From contig NC_063150.1 of NCBI RefSeq assembly GCF_020921035.1, positions 9,114,001 through 9,178,000 on the forward strand: a stretch of 64,000 nucleotides of DNA, written 5' to 3'. The number at the start of each line of letters is the position of its first letter. The first letter of the stretch is position 1. Both the position numbers and the translations under genes were made by a program. Of this stretch, positions 23,321 to 36,600 are shown piece after piece. The notes under the pieces were generated by a model. It did not search any database. It saw only the letters and a list, made by a program, of their open reading frames with translations, and was not told the DNA's origin. Source of the stretch: Rhodamnia argentea (lineage: Eukaryota > Streptophyta > Magnoliopsida > Myrtales > Myrtaceae).

Positions 23321-26300
23321 CACCGTCGGCGGCCGCCGCCGTCGCGGAGGAGCTCGTCCCTGGCTTCAATTTCTCCCGGTGCAGCTACCTCCAGAGCCTT
23401 CTCCGACCTTCAGTCATCAAGTAGGTCCTCGCACTACCTCCGAATTTCTCCGATTAGATTCCGCGGCCGTTCAGAATCTAAATGGAAGTATGGATTACGC
23501 GATCCGGTGCGTGAGTTTTTTTGATCAAATGTTTGTGCATTCGCCGTTCGAAGGGATTATTGGAGTTGGGAAGGCACGGATTGAAGCTGTTGAAGCGGAG
23601 TCCGTGGTCGTTCACGCCGTGTCTCGACGGACGCTACGGCTGCTGGGGCCTGACAAGGAGCTTAATCACGCGCAGATTTCGGAGTTTCTCGACACGCGAC
23701 GCAGAGGCTTATCTAGGGCCTGACCTCTCAACTGTGCTTCTAGGGACTTGGTTTGGCGACATCCTCGTCGTCGACTGTATGGACTTGCTTCTAGGGACTT
23801 GGGGCAAACTGAAAGCATTTCTTCTTAAATCAGGTCAAACACGCGGATTTCGAATGATATCATGTTATTGCAAAAGAAAAGAGGAACTTTAGAGCCAATA
23901 AATGAATCCTCTGCTAACTGTTTAACTGCCCATCAAAAGCCAACGCAGACTTCTGCAATTGATGTCAATCTACTCGATTGGATTCACTAGTATTTGCTAG
24001 GAACATAGGTATGTGAGTGTTGCGACTGATCTCAACGAAAAGAGCACTTTGCCTTTGCTTAGATAGGTTGTCTTCATGATATTTTGAGGATTTTGAACAG
24101 ATATGAAAATCAACTTGAGAGTTTCTGCAAAATTATGGATCCCCTTTTTGTTTCACCTCCTCCGGAAACTTCCCGAGAGACATCCTCATTCGCTGAAGGG
24201 GCCTACAACGAGCTCGCGACCTCGGGCAAAATGACATGGTGTAAGGCTTCTTCGTCTCATCTGCAGGTTGAATTCGGATTTTGTTGGTGTTGATAATGCA
24301 TGTTTTGCTTAACCAAAATGGGACGTAAGACTTTTTATGTGTTTTCATCTGACTTTGACAAGAACTTTGTCTAACTTTTACTTTCGCCAGCATTGAAGGT
24401 TTTGAGTAAATGGTTTGAGGTTGTAAATCAACCGTTCATTGTTCATGTTTTATTTACTCCGGGTGGAGAAGTTAGAGCAATAACTTTTAATCATAGAGTG
24501 AAAACATCTCTTTAATTAAATGATTGATTCATTTGAGAGGAGACTACTTTTGCGGACACATTCTTATCAATAATGTCCTCCCCAATGGGGAAATGATTGG
24601 TTAAGGGTAAAAGTTTTCCCTTATCCTGTTTTGATCTTCTCTTGAGGTATGTGATCTGAATCATAAAAAGCAGGGTGAAGCTTATCAAACATCTTATGAT
24701 GCATAGTACGTCCATTAAATGTTTGGAGAAATATTTGATGCGCAGCTAGTTGCTTTGCTTGATTGTCAGCAGCTGATGTTGATACTATTTGTTACTAGTG
24801 CAGACAGACGTTCTGAAGGCAACCCTTGCAACAGATGCTGTCATATAGGGTCAATGGCAAGGTTTTTTTTTTTTTCACCTAGCTGAGTACGCATAAGTAG
24901 TTTCTAGCTTTTCATGAATCGGGGACTTTCAGAATTCGAGTAAGAATTGTATATCATGAATGAGTTGGAACCATTAGTAATCTTCTGGCCCAACAACTAC
25001 ATGTGCAGGGGAGTGTTCATACACCAAGGAGTGGATACGTGTTGCTGCATCATGTTATGAGTGTATCGCTCTTTCTAAAACATTTGCTCAGTTTGTGTGT
25101 AATTATTAGCTGTCAATGATCACAAAAGTCATCTTTGAGTAAATGTTTATGTCACATTTCCTGGAGTACATAGACGTGGCAAACTGCGAGCTTGCTGCTT
25201 GTGAAAGGAGCATTAGATAACTAAAAGTCTATACAGCTCTCCATTTTCTGTTGGCAACTCCATTCTGTATTGTTGAGTAAGAGCACACAAATGCATCCTC
25301 TTTTCCATGGATGAATTAATTATGCCAAGCTTCATAGACCAAATTATAATTAGGTTTGTCACAGACTTCTGGGGAAGTCCAATAGAGCAACAAACTGGCA
25401 GTGAAAAAGTAGCAGCTCCTTTACTCATGCTCGAGAGTTGAGTCCAAGAAGTTAACACATTTTTGGCATGTCCCCACATTTTACTTTTCCAGCTTGGTAT
25501 AAGGCTAAATTCTGCTTTGAACATTTTGTAACATGCTTAATGTACCTGGAAGTACAGATTTACGAGTTGATTCCTCATTGTGGATAGTTTTCGTCCGTGC
25601 TATCTGGTTTTATCTTATGCCTGGTTTGGAAGGGTGGTTTAGAGTTTCATTGAGATGATTAGAGAATGTTAAATAAATTAATAAATAAATTAATACAATT
25701 TTAAGCTTTCTTAGAATAGTTCTTGGTCTTTCCTGCTTGCAGGTATGTTAAAGGTGGGGATGGGTTCAGTGTCCTTGGCTATTAGTAACGCCACAAACGA
25801 AGCTGGAGCTTTGATCATGACGAATGCAGATGTATTGTCTGTTGTGCCTTACTGGGTCATAGTTTCTCTTGCTGATTTTGGAACCACATAATGTCCCTTT
25901 AATCTGGCACACGACATAGCATTAAGAGATCTACTTATGCTCTGATTGGTTATTATTTTCATTTTTATTTCTGAGGTGTTTCATTCATATTGTCTTGAAT
26001 CGCACCAACAGGTTTTTCTGAACTTCCTCAAGCCCCTTGTAAGTCCTGCCATGTAGGCAGGACTATTTTTTTGTACTTGTGGATGCTTGTCCTTGTATCA
26101 GACTTCTCTCGTTCTATTTTTGATATGCTATTGTGCAAACATCGTTGTTTAGGTTTCTCAGCTGATGCTTGATGAGTATGGCAGAGTGAAGGGTGTAAGC
26201 TTCAAAACGTGAAGCTCCTTAGGAACCAAATTTGGGCTCTTCAGAGAATTATTCTCACATTGCATACATGACTACTATAATTAGGTGCGGCTGGCTGATG

Positions 26301-27835
26301 GTACAGTCATGCATTCTTCCATTGTTCTATCAAATGCAACTCCTTACAGGACCTTCATGGTTATGAACCTGTTCTGATTCATATTTTCATATACTGATAA
26401 AAGATGTAACAGATGACACTTGCCTTTAATACGTAAAATAGTACCATGTAAAAGTTCTCAAGTTGCTGTTGCGTGAATTGTACCTCTAATAGATCTCGTG
26501 GGACTTATGCAGGAATTAGTACCTCAAGATGTTCTACCTGATGAATTTCTACGGTTTGCGAAGTACGCTGATTTCACCTTTCTAAGCTCAATTATTGCTT
26601 TTGACTGATCTGTATAATATTTTACTTTGTCATCCAGAGGCGCACATACAAATAGTCCATTAAGTCAACAGGTCCCATAGAAAGCCCCAAGTGCTCCCAA
26701 TGTATATGGCGTAACATGCCCCATCTTTTCTTTACAGTGAGAAAGAACTGCATGAGTACAGTTCATGCTGGTTATTATCAACTGCATTTCCTTCATTACA
26801 GTGTCTCTGCAGATTAACGACAGAAATCAGAAAGATTATGTTTTCCTACAAATGTTCGCTGCTGTAAATCTTTAGTTTCGCACGAATGCCACTGAACTAG
26901 ATCTTGATTAATAAGTCTTAAACCAGTCTCTTGTGTGAAATTTGTTCTTTGGGAAGGAGGTCGGTCATGAATTTCTAGAAACCCAAGTTTGGGACATTAG
27001 GTTCCTACATCATCACCACTTCTCCTCAAACAGCACCAACCTTAGTGGGTGAAAAATTATCCCTCTATATTGTTATGTCCAATAATTGAACAGGCGACCA
27101 CAAAAAATAAATCTTGCTGTGGACAAATTGCCCTCCTTTCTATCTTGCAAGTTGAGTTATCCTCATGCAGGTCCTCAGCATAGGGGAACAATACATGGTT
27201 CTGAGAGGTATACTCTAGGTACATTGTGTATTAGTTGATTGTGGTCATTGCTATTTTTGCATATCTATGTTGTAATTGGCAAAGAGGACATCAACTTGCC
27301 GCAATGGTCAATCTGTTTGCTAAACCAGTGGTTATGCTTGTAGTATGAACTTTTGATACATTAATTTCAAAATTATACGCAGCTTACTCAAACGGTCCAG
27401 ACTTCGTTGCTTGTTTACTTCACTGCTCTTGATTATTTGTTAACGGGCTTCCCCACCCCCGTTCTAGGTGTTGATTTAGCCGAAAAAAAAGGAAAGAAAG
27501 GAAAGCCTCTTGCTTAGCAATAATTGGATTTGCCATATCTAAGATAATCGGTATGTAGTATAAGAGTTCAATGTCAAACAAGAAACATTCTACCACCTCA
27601 AAATCATTTTTCGAGCATTTTTGGAACATCATCAAGTTTCAAATTCTGACATATATGGGCGGACTTTATTTGATGGTATGGAGGAAATTGACTCGGCTTG
27701 TCAAGACGCTGTCAATGGATTGCTATCAAGTGGTGTTTTTGAATGTTTAACAAATTGGGAAAGAACAACATACCGGTTTATACTGGTAGGGACCAATATT
27801 GAGCTTTTAGCAAATGTTAAAGGCTCCAATTAATG
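23321..27835 (+). pseudogene. Decayed PYROXD2-like FAD/NAD(P)-binding oxidoreductase gene, introns retained
   Basis: Ordered fragments match the plant homologue of PYROXD2 (phytoene desaturase-like flavoenzyme). They are AVAEELVPGFNFSRCSYLQ (about 23338-23420), LELGRHGLKLLKR...FTPCLDGRY (about 23556-23633), QLESFCKIMDPL (about 24108-24145), DVLKATLATDAVI then GSMA (about 24805-24860), VHTPRSGYVLLHHVM (about 25015-25060), MGSVSLAISNATNEAGA (about 25757-25810), QLMLDEYGRVKGV and VRLADGTVMHSS (about 26160-26320), ELVPQDVLPDEF (about 26515-26555), INLAVDKLP (about 27107-27140) and MEEIDSACQDAVNG (about 27678-27720). Several are flanked by good splice sites, so this is a DNA-level copy and not a retrocopy. 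The N-terminal GxGxxG Rossmann segment and the C-terminal third are missing. Frame breaks occur at about 23633-23690, and a 2-base insertion creating TAG lies near 24848. Confidence 0.85.
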
Positions 27836-28484
27836 AAAATAATTAGTTGTATATTTTGCTATCAAAATCTTATTAAAAATCCAATTACCCCTTTGAAGTA
27901 AAATTCTATATCTACTGTTCATCTTCCTGAGCGAGGGCGGTGGGAGAAAGTTGACAAGGCCAAATATGGCTGGCGAGGTCGTACGACTCGGACGATTGTC
28001 ACTTGGGGTCGCGCGACCCTCGTCAAGAGACCTCGGCCAATGGCCTGAGCCTTTTGCTGGCTCCAACGAAGGGCTTGATTTTTTTTAAGAAAAAAGAGCT
28101 CTTGCAGCCAAATTCCTTTGCAATTTTTTTTTGGCCAAACACTATTTAACTTAAAGTTGCTTTTCAAACGATTTTTTTTTAACCGAACGCCATTTGAATT
28201 TCTCCAAAGCTCCTTAAACGCTTTTGCATTTTTTCAAAACCAATTTTTAAAACCAAACCAAACGCAGTCTTAGAACTTGACAAATTAGAACCAAAAAGAG
28301 GGGGTGTCGGCCGAGCTCGCCAGAGATCATTCATATAAAACTCCTTGGAAAATAAAAATTAGTAGTACTTTGCAAGATAGAGAAACCGCACTTGAAAACT
28401 CGCGACTACACATGCAACAACTTACAGGTTAATTCCTAATATATATAAGGCTAGTTGTTACAGAAAATATAAACTATTTTTTTA
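27836..28484. other. Intergenic, no gene seen
   Basis: This is AT-rich sequence with a GC-richer patch at about 27920-28070 (unassigned). The ORFs on the reverse strand have no motifs. Confidence 0.4.
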
Positions 28485-28875
28485 ACCACGAAAAAACTCA
28501 AATTGATATACTTATGATAAATTTACTCAAAACTATTTTTTTGACAAAGAAAAACCCTAAGTTGGTATATCTGTGATAAATTTATCCTCCATTAAATTGG
28601 ATTAATATTACGAAAAACCTTAAATTGATAAATCTGTGACAAGCGGAAGGTAAAAATTTCAAACTAGCACACCCATGAACCGCCACATGCCATCTAACTT
28701 AGCAATTTGACGGTTAAATTTAAAGAAAAATAACATAGGGTAAATTTGTCACAAGTGTACCGATTTAAAATAAATTTGTCACAAATGTATCAGTTTGAAA
28801 TTTTTTATGATAAAAAATAATTTGAGTAAATTTATCATAAGTACATCAGTTTGGGCTTTTTCGTGATATTAACAA
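28485..28875. repeat. Fold-back element, family 2, copy 2
   Basis: It has the same architecture as 20011-20455: 'ATACTTATGATAAATTTAC' phrases on the left, and 'AAATTTGTCACAAGTGTACC' and 'ATTTATCATAAGTACATCAG' on the right. It ends about 125 bp before the methyltransferase start codon, so it forms part of that gene's upstream region. Confidence 0.6.
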
Positions 28876-29001
28876 AAAAAAAAAAATTGAGCAAAAACTG
28901 GGGAAGTGTACTTGGAGAAGCCCTAGCAATTACTTTAGCAACGTCCAACGTTCAACTAAACTCAAGCTTAAGCGCACCCAACTTTCTCGCGGCCGGCATC
29001 A

Positions 29002-29883
29002 ATGAACAGCGACGAAGTGGCTGCTCACGACGACGATGAGGACGACAATATCGACCCTCTCGCAATCCTCTTACCTCCACCGGAAGACGACGGCGACGGA
29101 GAAGAAGGCAATCCCGCCCAACCCAACCAACTGGAGCATCACCACCTCCGGTCAGTCAACGCCACCATCGCCATCCGCCAGCTTCCTTCGCAGGGCCTCT
29201 CCTTCCAGCTCTGGCCGGCCGCTACCACTCTCCTCAACCTCCTCGACTCCCACATTTCCGACCCCGCCGCGGGCCCCCTCTCCCCGATCCTTGCCGACCG
29301 CCGCTGCCCTGGCCAACGGCGGCTCAGCATCCTCGAGCTCGGCTCCGGCACCGGCCTCGTCGGGATCGCCGCCGCTGTCGCCCTCGGCGCCGATGTCACC
29401 GTCACCGACCTCCCGCACGTGGTCCCCAACCTCCAGTTCAGCGTCGACGCGAACGCGGCGGCCCTGGCGGCGGGCTCAGGCGGAGGAGGGGCGGTCCGCG
29501 TGGCGGCGCTCAGGTGGGGGAAGGCGGAGGACGTCAGGGCTCTGGGGGAGGAGTACGACGTGATCCTGGCCTCGGACGTGGTGTACTACGATCACCTGTA
29601 CGACCCTCTGGTGGAGACACTGCGATGGCTGTTCGAAGGGAGCGACAGGAGGGAGGAGATGGTGTTCGTGATGGCTCACCTGAGGAGGTGGAAGAAGGAC
29701 TCGGCCTTCTTCAGGAAGGCAAGGAAAGCGTTTGACGTGGAGGTGATACACATGGATGAGCCGCGTGGCGGGTCGAGGATCGGAGTGGTCGTCTACCGTT
29801 TCGACTGGAAGAGGAAAAGGGCTGCGAAATGCGCGACTCCATCGGACACCGTCTCTTCCGATTTAACTAAGCATTCGGTATGA
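29002..29883 (+). CDS. METTL21-type protein-lysine methyltransferase (Methyltransf_16 family)
   Basis: This is a single exon of 293 residues. A seven-beta-strand SAM-dependent fold is indicated by motif I LELGSGTG (111-118), the acidic end of strand 2 in VTVTDLP (133-138), and SDVVYY (191-196), the post-IV motif usual for this family. The upstream GLSFQLWPAA (65-74) is the typical 'xxLWPA' entry of METTL21-like enzymes, which methylate lysines of chaperones, elongation factors and similar proteins. The substrate here is unknown. Residues 10-40 are acidic and disordered. The coding sequence is strongly GC-rich compared with its flanks and has no intron. The TGA stop falls inside the first unit of a 44-bp tandem duplication. 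The gene converges with VPS39, whose stop lies 730 bp downstream. Confidence 0.9.
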   Translation: MNSDEVAAHDDDEDDNIDPLAILLPPPEDDGDGEEGNPAQPNQLEHHHLRSVNATIAIRQLPSQGLSFQLWPAATTLLNLLDSHISDPAAGPLSPILADRRCPGQRRLSILELGSGTGLVGIAAAVALGADVTVTDLPHVVPNLQFSVDANAAALAAGSGGGGAVRVAALRWGKAEDVRALGEEYDVILASDVVYYDHLYDPLVETLRWLFEGSDRREEMVFVMAHLRRWKKDSAFFRKARKAFDVEVIHMDEPRGGSRIGVVVYRFDWKRKRAAKCATPSDTVSSDLTKHSV

Positions 29884-29940
29884 GATTGATTGTTGACTCT
29901 TCCGATTTAACTAAGCATTCCATATGAGATTGACTGTTGA
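29853..29940 (+). repeat. 44-bp tandem duplication over the methyltransferase stop codon
   Basis: Unit 1 (29853-29896) and unit 2 (29897-29940) match in 41 of 44 bases. Both contain CTCTTCCGATTTAACTAAGC followed by a TATGAGATTGA segment. The stop codon TGA (29881-29883) lies in unit 1. Because 44 is not a multiple of three, unit 2 would be read in another frame and is now 3' UTR. Confidence 0.9.
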
Positions 29941-30613
29941 CACCGGAAGAGAGCATTGCAAAGACGAATGCCATCGCCTTTCACTGTTACTTTTTTCTAA
30001 GCACGCCAGACTTCACATTTTCAATTTTACATTGAGGATTGATGGCTCAACCGCAACTATGATCGGTTTTCATGAACATTCTCAAGATGATCGCCAATTG
30101 GGTTTTGCAATCTATTGGCTTCGTGACGTTAGAACATTGAGATGCGGCCTCCCTAAAAGAATTACTTGACTGAAATTAATCACATTTGGTCTTTCAGAGA
30201 ACTCAATAGATATATGATGAACATTGTTCTGGATGACATTTCTTTACTTACAAGTAAAGCTCCAATCGAAACATAAAACCTCAAACCCTTCAGAAATTCC
30301 ACACCTACATAGGCACAAGGGAATGATACAATAACATAAAACACCCACCAGAGGAGGGGGCGACAAGGAAAAGAGACATCACAAGCATAAAATATACAAC
30401 CCCATCTACAAAAAGGTCTCCCTTCAAGGGCAGAAATCGTCAGGGCGCTGTCTCATTGCCGTTCTTTTCCATCTTACAATTCTCTGCTGCAAAATCGATG
30501 CCCAATATGTATAAGTAACTCTCATTTGCCAGTGGAGTGGAGTTGCAACATCCTCAGCGATTCAGCTGCCTGACAACAACAGAACTGCTGACATAGTGTG
30601 CAGAGCAAGAAAG
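29941..30613. other. Convergent 3' flank region
   Basis: This is the space between the convergent ends of the methyltransferase gene (+) and VPS39 (-). It presumably holds both 3' UTRs. No further gene is seen. Confidence 0.5.
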
Positions 30614-33600
30614 TCATCTCTTCCTTAAGGGTGAGCCCTTAGCTACAGCTTTCATGTTCTGAGAGTCCCTAAAGCAAACAAAATGGACGAGCGTCTTTCC
30701 ATTTGGATACACTGCAAATACGCTCGTCCCTATCTTTTTGTTGCAAAGAGAGCACGTACTTTCACTAGTTATCTTCACGACCGCTTTCCTTTGGGTATAA
30801 AGTTCATCTTTCACCTGTTTCCATAAGCAAGTTTATCACAACCCAAGGGACATGGTGCATTGAGCAAGTTCTTCATCACATTCCTTTCAAACATATTAGC
30901 AATTAGCAGAGAAGTGCTAGTGAGGAGAAATACAAAAGGACAAATGAAAAAAAAAAAAAATGAAAGACAAGAATCCACGTAAGATTGTGAAGCAGGACCT
31001 TTTTCACAGAGAAGAACGATAGTCACTCTTAAAAAATAAAAATCAAAAGACAAATGCCGAAAGAAATCCATCAATTCAAGGTTGGAAAAAAATGTACCTG
31101 AAGGTTTTCACTCTGCCTCAAACTCTTGATCACCGAGTAGCTCCTGTATGCTTCACTGGACTTCCTAACAAGGGGACCGAGAAACGGAAGCAAATCCTGC
31201 ACAAATTGAATACATCTGCTATGAGAGCTCGAAGTAAATATAATGGCGACCCAGAGAAACATATGCAAGAGGATTCTAGAGAAGAAATATTCAATCATTA
31301 AAACTACTGATGTCTGATTCCTGCGTCAGCCGACTATATACCTGCAGCTTAGTTTCTCTTGGTAAAATTCTAAGGGCCTGTGCTCCATTGATTCTTTCCC
31401 ACCTTCGGCTCAACAGATCAAGGACCTCATCAAGCATTATAGTGGAAGCTCCTTCTTCACTAGACTCATCTGCATCACCATCACTCCTGCCACTGTCAGT
31501 ATTGCTGGGACTTACTCTCATATCTTCCGCACCCTCTATTGCAGCAATTTTCTTAGAGGACCGACTTCCCTTTGACCTAGCAGAAGCCGCAGAACTAACC
31601 TTCGGAATGCTCGTGCTTTGAGATGATACTAAATTGTTGATTCGCCTTTCAAAATTTCTTGTTGTTCTTCGAGGATTGAGGTATATTTGCATAAGGGTAA
31701 GATATATATTGCCTGGGGATTTTGCAGATGGCTGATGAACCGTACTTTCGTATACACGGTCGCAATAAGACAGTGCCAGATCAGCCACATGAAGCTATGA
31801 AAAGGGCAGAGAAATAATTAGCACTCCAAACACCCACAGGTATAAAATGATTAAATAAAGAAAAATCATACTCCTAGGTTCATAAACAAATGTATGCCAT
31901 TGCTAAGCTTTGTGGTAAATATCAGGAAACCATACTCCTAGGTTCCAGGGGGAGATAACAGTCTGGAACTTGTGGAGAGCTACTGCCAGCTGCTACTAAC
32001 TTTAGCATTGTCGCCAACCAGTAGCCCGTATGATTAGGATGAAAAAACCAACTATGGGAGATGACAGGTGGAAACAAAGAGAAATCAAGACCAAAAATGG
32101 AGGACTCTAAACGATCAGAAAGATGGGCCATAACTTTGGCCTGGAAACAGGTATAGCAATCCCAGTAACACCACAACTGAATTTAAGTTCAGCCTCAGCC
32201 TTGATCTTGGCTGAACACCATTTTCTCAACCATATTTTTTCTTGATCTTCATGTGCAGTTAACTTCAAATAACACCCGACCCATGAGTTAGTTGCAATGT
32301 CATCCAACTTTCCAACAAATGCCCTGCCCCCAAAAGTTAATGAGATTCAGTTACATTTTATGGCAGAGAATTGTCGTGAAGAACAAAACATATCATTGAG
32401 GTTTGTTAAAACATTTATTATGAGTTGCCTGTCTCTTTTTGGCCAAAGGAGTTATCTAATCTTGCATCAACCATCAATAAATGACCTTGCTTCATTGTTA
32501 CGCCAACTCAACTACGTCTTTACTGCTTTCACTCCAGCATCTCCTTTCCATAAATAAAGAAACTATTGGAGACCTCACACAGGTTAATTTGTAGCTTAAT
32601 ATTGATACAAGTGAATGCTCAAAAACCCAGCTTAAATAAGTTTATGAGTCTCGAAGCCTTGTAGATACTCTCAAGTTAATGGACTCCAGGATAAATTCCC
32701 ACGAGAAATTGTGCACTTACTGTTTAAATGCTGCACAGGTAAATGAAGATGTTGATATCAATGAGAAAACCAAAATTGGAGTGAACTTGGAATGATAAGA
32801 ATGGCGTTCGTTTGATTGCAAATCTTGAGAAGATATGGACGAATTACAGCAATTCCATAGGTTAAAAATCTCACATCAGTCTTCAAGCAAATCTGTAGGT
32901 TCCATGATTTGTGAATGAAGTGCAAATGCTAATTCTTAGTTGAGGAAAGCAACAATCATTTGCGACATATTAATTCACAATCAAGTCACTTCAAGTGGCA
33001 CCTTTGGAATTCACTGGATAACAATGTAAGAGGCTAAAAATATAGTATCCCTTGGAAAAAGTACCTTATGAACATAGAGAGACAAGGCGAGCTCATGTTG
33101 GTTCATTTTTCCCAATAAAATTGCACGCTCTTCATACAAGGCATCTGTTGGAAGACGTTTCAACAGAGCCTCTGGACTGTAACCCGAGATACTTTCTAAT
33201 GCAGACAATAACTTCTTCCTTGTTGGAGTATAGACTTTCTCATCCCATTTCTGTTGAGCACTAAGATCTCCATACCATTCAAGGACCTCACCCAGATAGA
33301 TTTGCACCTGCATCAATTCAAAGAGACATTTTAGTTAAGGTAGGTTAGAATGCAAACAATTATGCTAAAATATTTACTGATTGGCAACAGTTGCTGACAA
33401 TAGAAACTGCAGTCTCTTCATTTTCAAATGGAAACAGTACGAATCCAAGGAAAAAAGTACCACGTTAACATAAAAACTACTGTCATAAAATGCTGTAACG
33501 GCATCAAGGCATAATTATAGTTTACCAGCAATAATTAAAAAATGAAAAAAAAATTCACCATTTCATTTTGCAAATTTCCTGAGATTCCATTCTCATTCAT

Positions 33601-36600
33601 CGCAAGCATAAGTTCCAAGTATGTGGCCTGCATGTTTGGCGCATGCTGCTTCAAATAAGAGTTGACCAAATCTGCCGGAATATTCCCAGACAAAAAGAGA
33701 TCAATAGTTTGTGTCGGACAGCTTTCAAGAACAAGCATTGCAAACTCCAAGACAAGCATAGGGTCAGTTCCACAGAGAGGCTGCACAAGATAAGCAATCG
33801 ATGGTCAAACTCAAAAGAATATAACCCTCTTTGTTATGGTAGAAATTGCATCCTGTGGTGATCATAGCTAACTCGCCAAAGACCTCAAGTTCACTGGATG
33901 CCACAACCATATCATTAGCACCAAATAACGTACCTTAAGATATTCAATTATCATCTCCGGCTTGAAGTTTTGAGTCAGAACAGCTTTTGATTCATTTGAT
34001 TTTGACTCCTCCACTAAGTGATGGAGAAGCTTTAGAGCTTCACGATTCATTGAATTGCTTTTGTAAAGCTCTAGCAAAGCCGCATAATGACTACTGTTCT
34101 GAAGAATCTCCTCACATATTTTCACATCACAATAGTTAAGGCCTTTCAGTAATTCAACAGCAGCGGAAGACTGTCCAGTGAGAAGCAAAGCTTGGAGAAG
34201 TGTTGTGTCCAATATAGTTGCCATGTCCCTTGCAACTGAACTAATGGCGATGCTGGCACGTTCCTGAGGAGCAAAAGCAAAACTAGACATGACACTACAA
34301 TGATTAAAAATCCATTGACACAAGAGAAGACAGCCTTAATTCAATTAGTTTGTCATGTCCCCATGGAAAATCATTCATGCCATCGCCTGTATATTGCAAT
34401 GTGTCTGGTCAAGTGTATTGATGTTGACACATGAGCAAGAATCTCTGAACTGTAAACATTCTATAATTGCATTTTGACATGCATTGCATTACATTGCATG
34501 ACAGTAGGTACCCAATGCACCTCAAATAATTAAACATACATATCCAACAGGACAAATTATGGACCCAACAAAAAGCATTTAATTCACAATCAATCACCCC
34601 AACTTTACCACAGAAAAAGTTCGGAAGCATGCATGCAGTAATATTAGTGCCCTCAACTTCAAGCATCTATGCATTAGATTGGATTGCACTCGATCAAATA
34701 GAAAATAATGTGATAGCGTAGAATGACAGAATTTACCGAAAGAAATTGTCACTAGTAGCACAACATGGTCAATAAATTCGAATATAAGATATTTTAGCCA
34801 GTTTGTTTATACATGTACCTGATTTGAAGAAAACTATACACTGGACAATGAAGATTACTTGTAACCGAAACCTCATTTCTAGAGGAACATCGCGTGCTAT
34901 GAGATGCCTTTGCTTACCATAACCATAAACATGAGTAATCCCAGTTTCCCTATTTGATGGGGTTCAACAAATGTACCACTTTTCAAATATTTCTTAAAGC
35001 ATAATTTAGGCATAGAGTTAACATCAAATTAAATTCATTTGGCCATAGTCATGGCTGACATAAAATTTAACCAATCCATGTATCATCAGATTTTAGCCAA
35101 TATATCAGGACGTTCAGGTAATGCAAGTACCTTGTTAGTCCTTTTAAATCGACTGATATCATATGAGGGGATACTATCACCAACAGCATCTAAAACCACC
35201 TCTTCTGTGCCCTCAGTTGTGGCCTTCTCTATTATACTGTGTCTCTTCTTCTGCAAAAATTTGATAAGAGCCATGAGAGTATTATGGCTCATTTTTTTGG
35301 ACTCAAGTGCTGAATGCTCATCGAATTCCTGTGAATGTGCTGGGGGTGACGATTCCATATCATCTGACAAACCAGAGGAACCTCTAGATAGGTATGAAGT
35401 GTCCCAAGAAATGTCCATCAATTTCTCTGGCTCAGGAACCAAAGCCGTTTTTGGAAGAATTATGGATGGATATAGAGAAAGCACATGAGTTATATCCACT
35501 TGAGAAGCCAAGAAATGCTCCATTGCCTCCTCATAGCTTCCAATTTCAAAAAGATAGTGTGCATACCTGTAACAGGTTCAGGAAGATCAGTGGTGTGATG
35601 AGCAATTTACTGTAACGAGATAGTCAACGGAGGGATGGAAATCACTTCCACAATAGGCTTCACGTTTGGACAAAGTTCTGAAGCAATAATGTCCCCGTGA
35701 TGCATGGACGCAAGGTGAGGTAATTTACTTAATCCAGTAACATGAAACCTCATGCACAGAGCTTAAATACCGATCTGTCTCTCCTTCCATGGAAATTTGA
35801 TAGTAGGGGAAATAAGTTACTTTATTATTATCCTGGGTATAGATTGTCAGGGAAATCTACCTTATATGAATTGACCCCTCTTTTGCAGCTCGAAGGTTTG
35901 AATCTTCTGGTGGAAGCATCTTGCACAAAGCCAAGGCTTCCTCAAAATTGCCAGACGCCGTTAACTGCACAATCTGCATTACGCACGTAAATTAAGAAAA
36001 AGTATAACAAAAGGAAAATATAAGAAGAAACAAAAAATTCGTCTTAGAAACAATCAATTTTCATTATCATGCCCCATGAGTACCTGTGCACCAACAGGAA
36101 CAGGAAAGAACCCGTAGACGGAATTATCTTGGGCAACAACTATTGCACTGCTACTTTGGGCAAGATGACGAACATTGCGGAGAACAACAGTCTGAATCAA
36201 TGGATAAGGAACTCGAAGAGAGCGAATCTGAAGTGCACCAACATGAAGAATGTGACAGGAAGAAGCTTAGCACGCAAAAAGAATAAACAGAGAAATAAAC
36301 TAGTAAGACAATTATCAGCTTACCTCAACATATCTTGGTAATAAACCTATTGCATATGGCTTCTGAATGACAACTTCTTGAGGAGCCTCTGACCAACATA
36401 TCCTACCTTCCGGCAGTAACTTCCCAGTTTGGTCCACAAAAACTCCAATATTGTCCTAAACATGGCAGAAACTCATTGAAGTGTTTGAAAATACCACCAT
36501 GTAATCCAGAGAAGGATTAGTCTTGATTACTCAACACAAATTGGCTACAAAGTTCATTGGGATAGCTCAAGTTAAATGCATCAAACGGAATGGCAAACAA

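Noticed and set aside
29036-29563. Plus-strand frame of 175 codons rich in Ser/Pro
   Set aside because: It is an alternative frame of the GC-rich methyltransferase gene.
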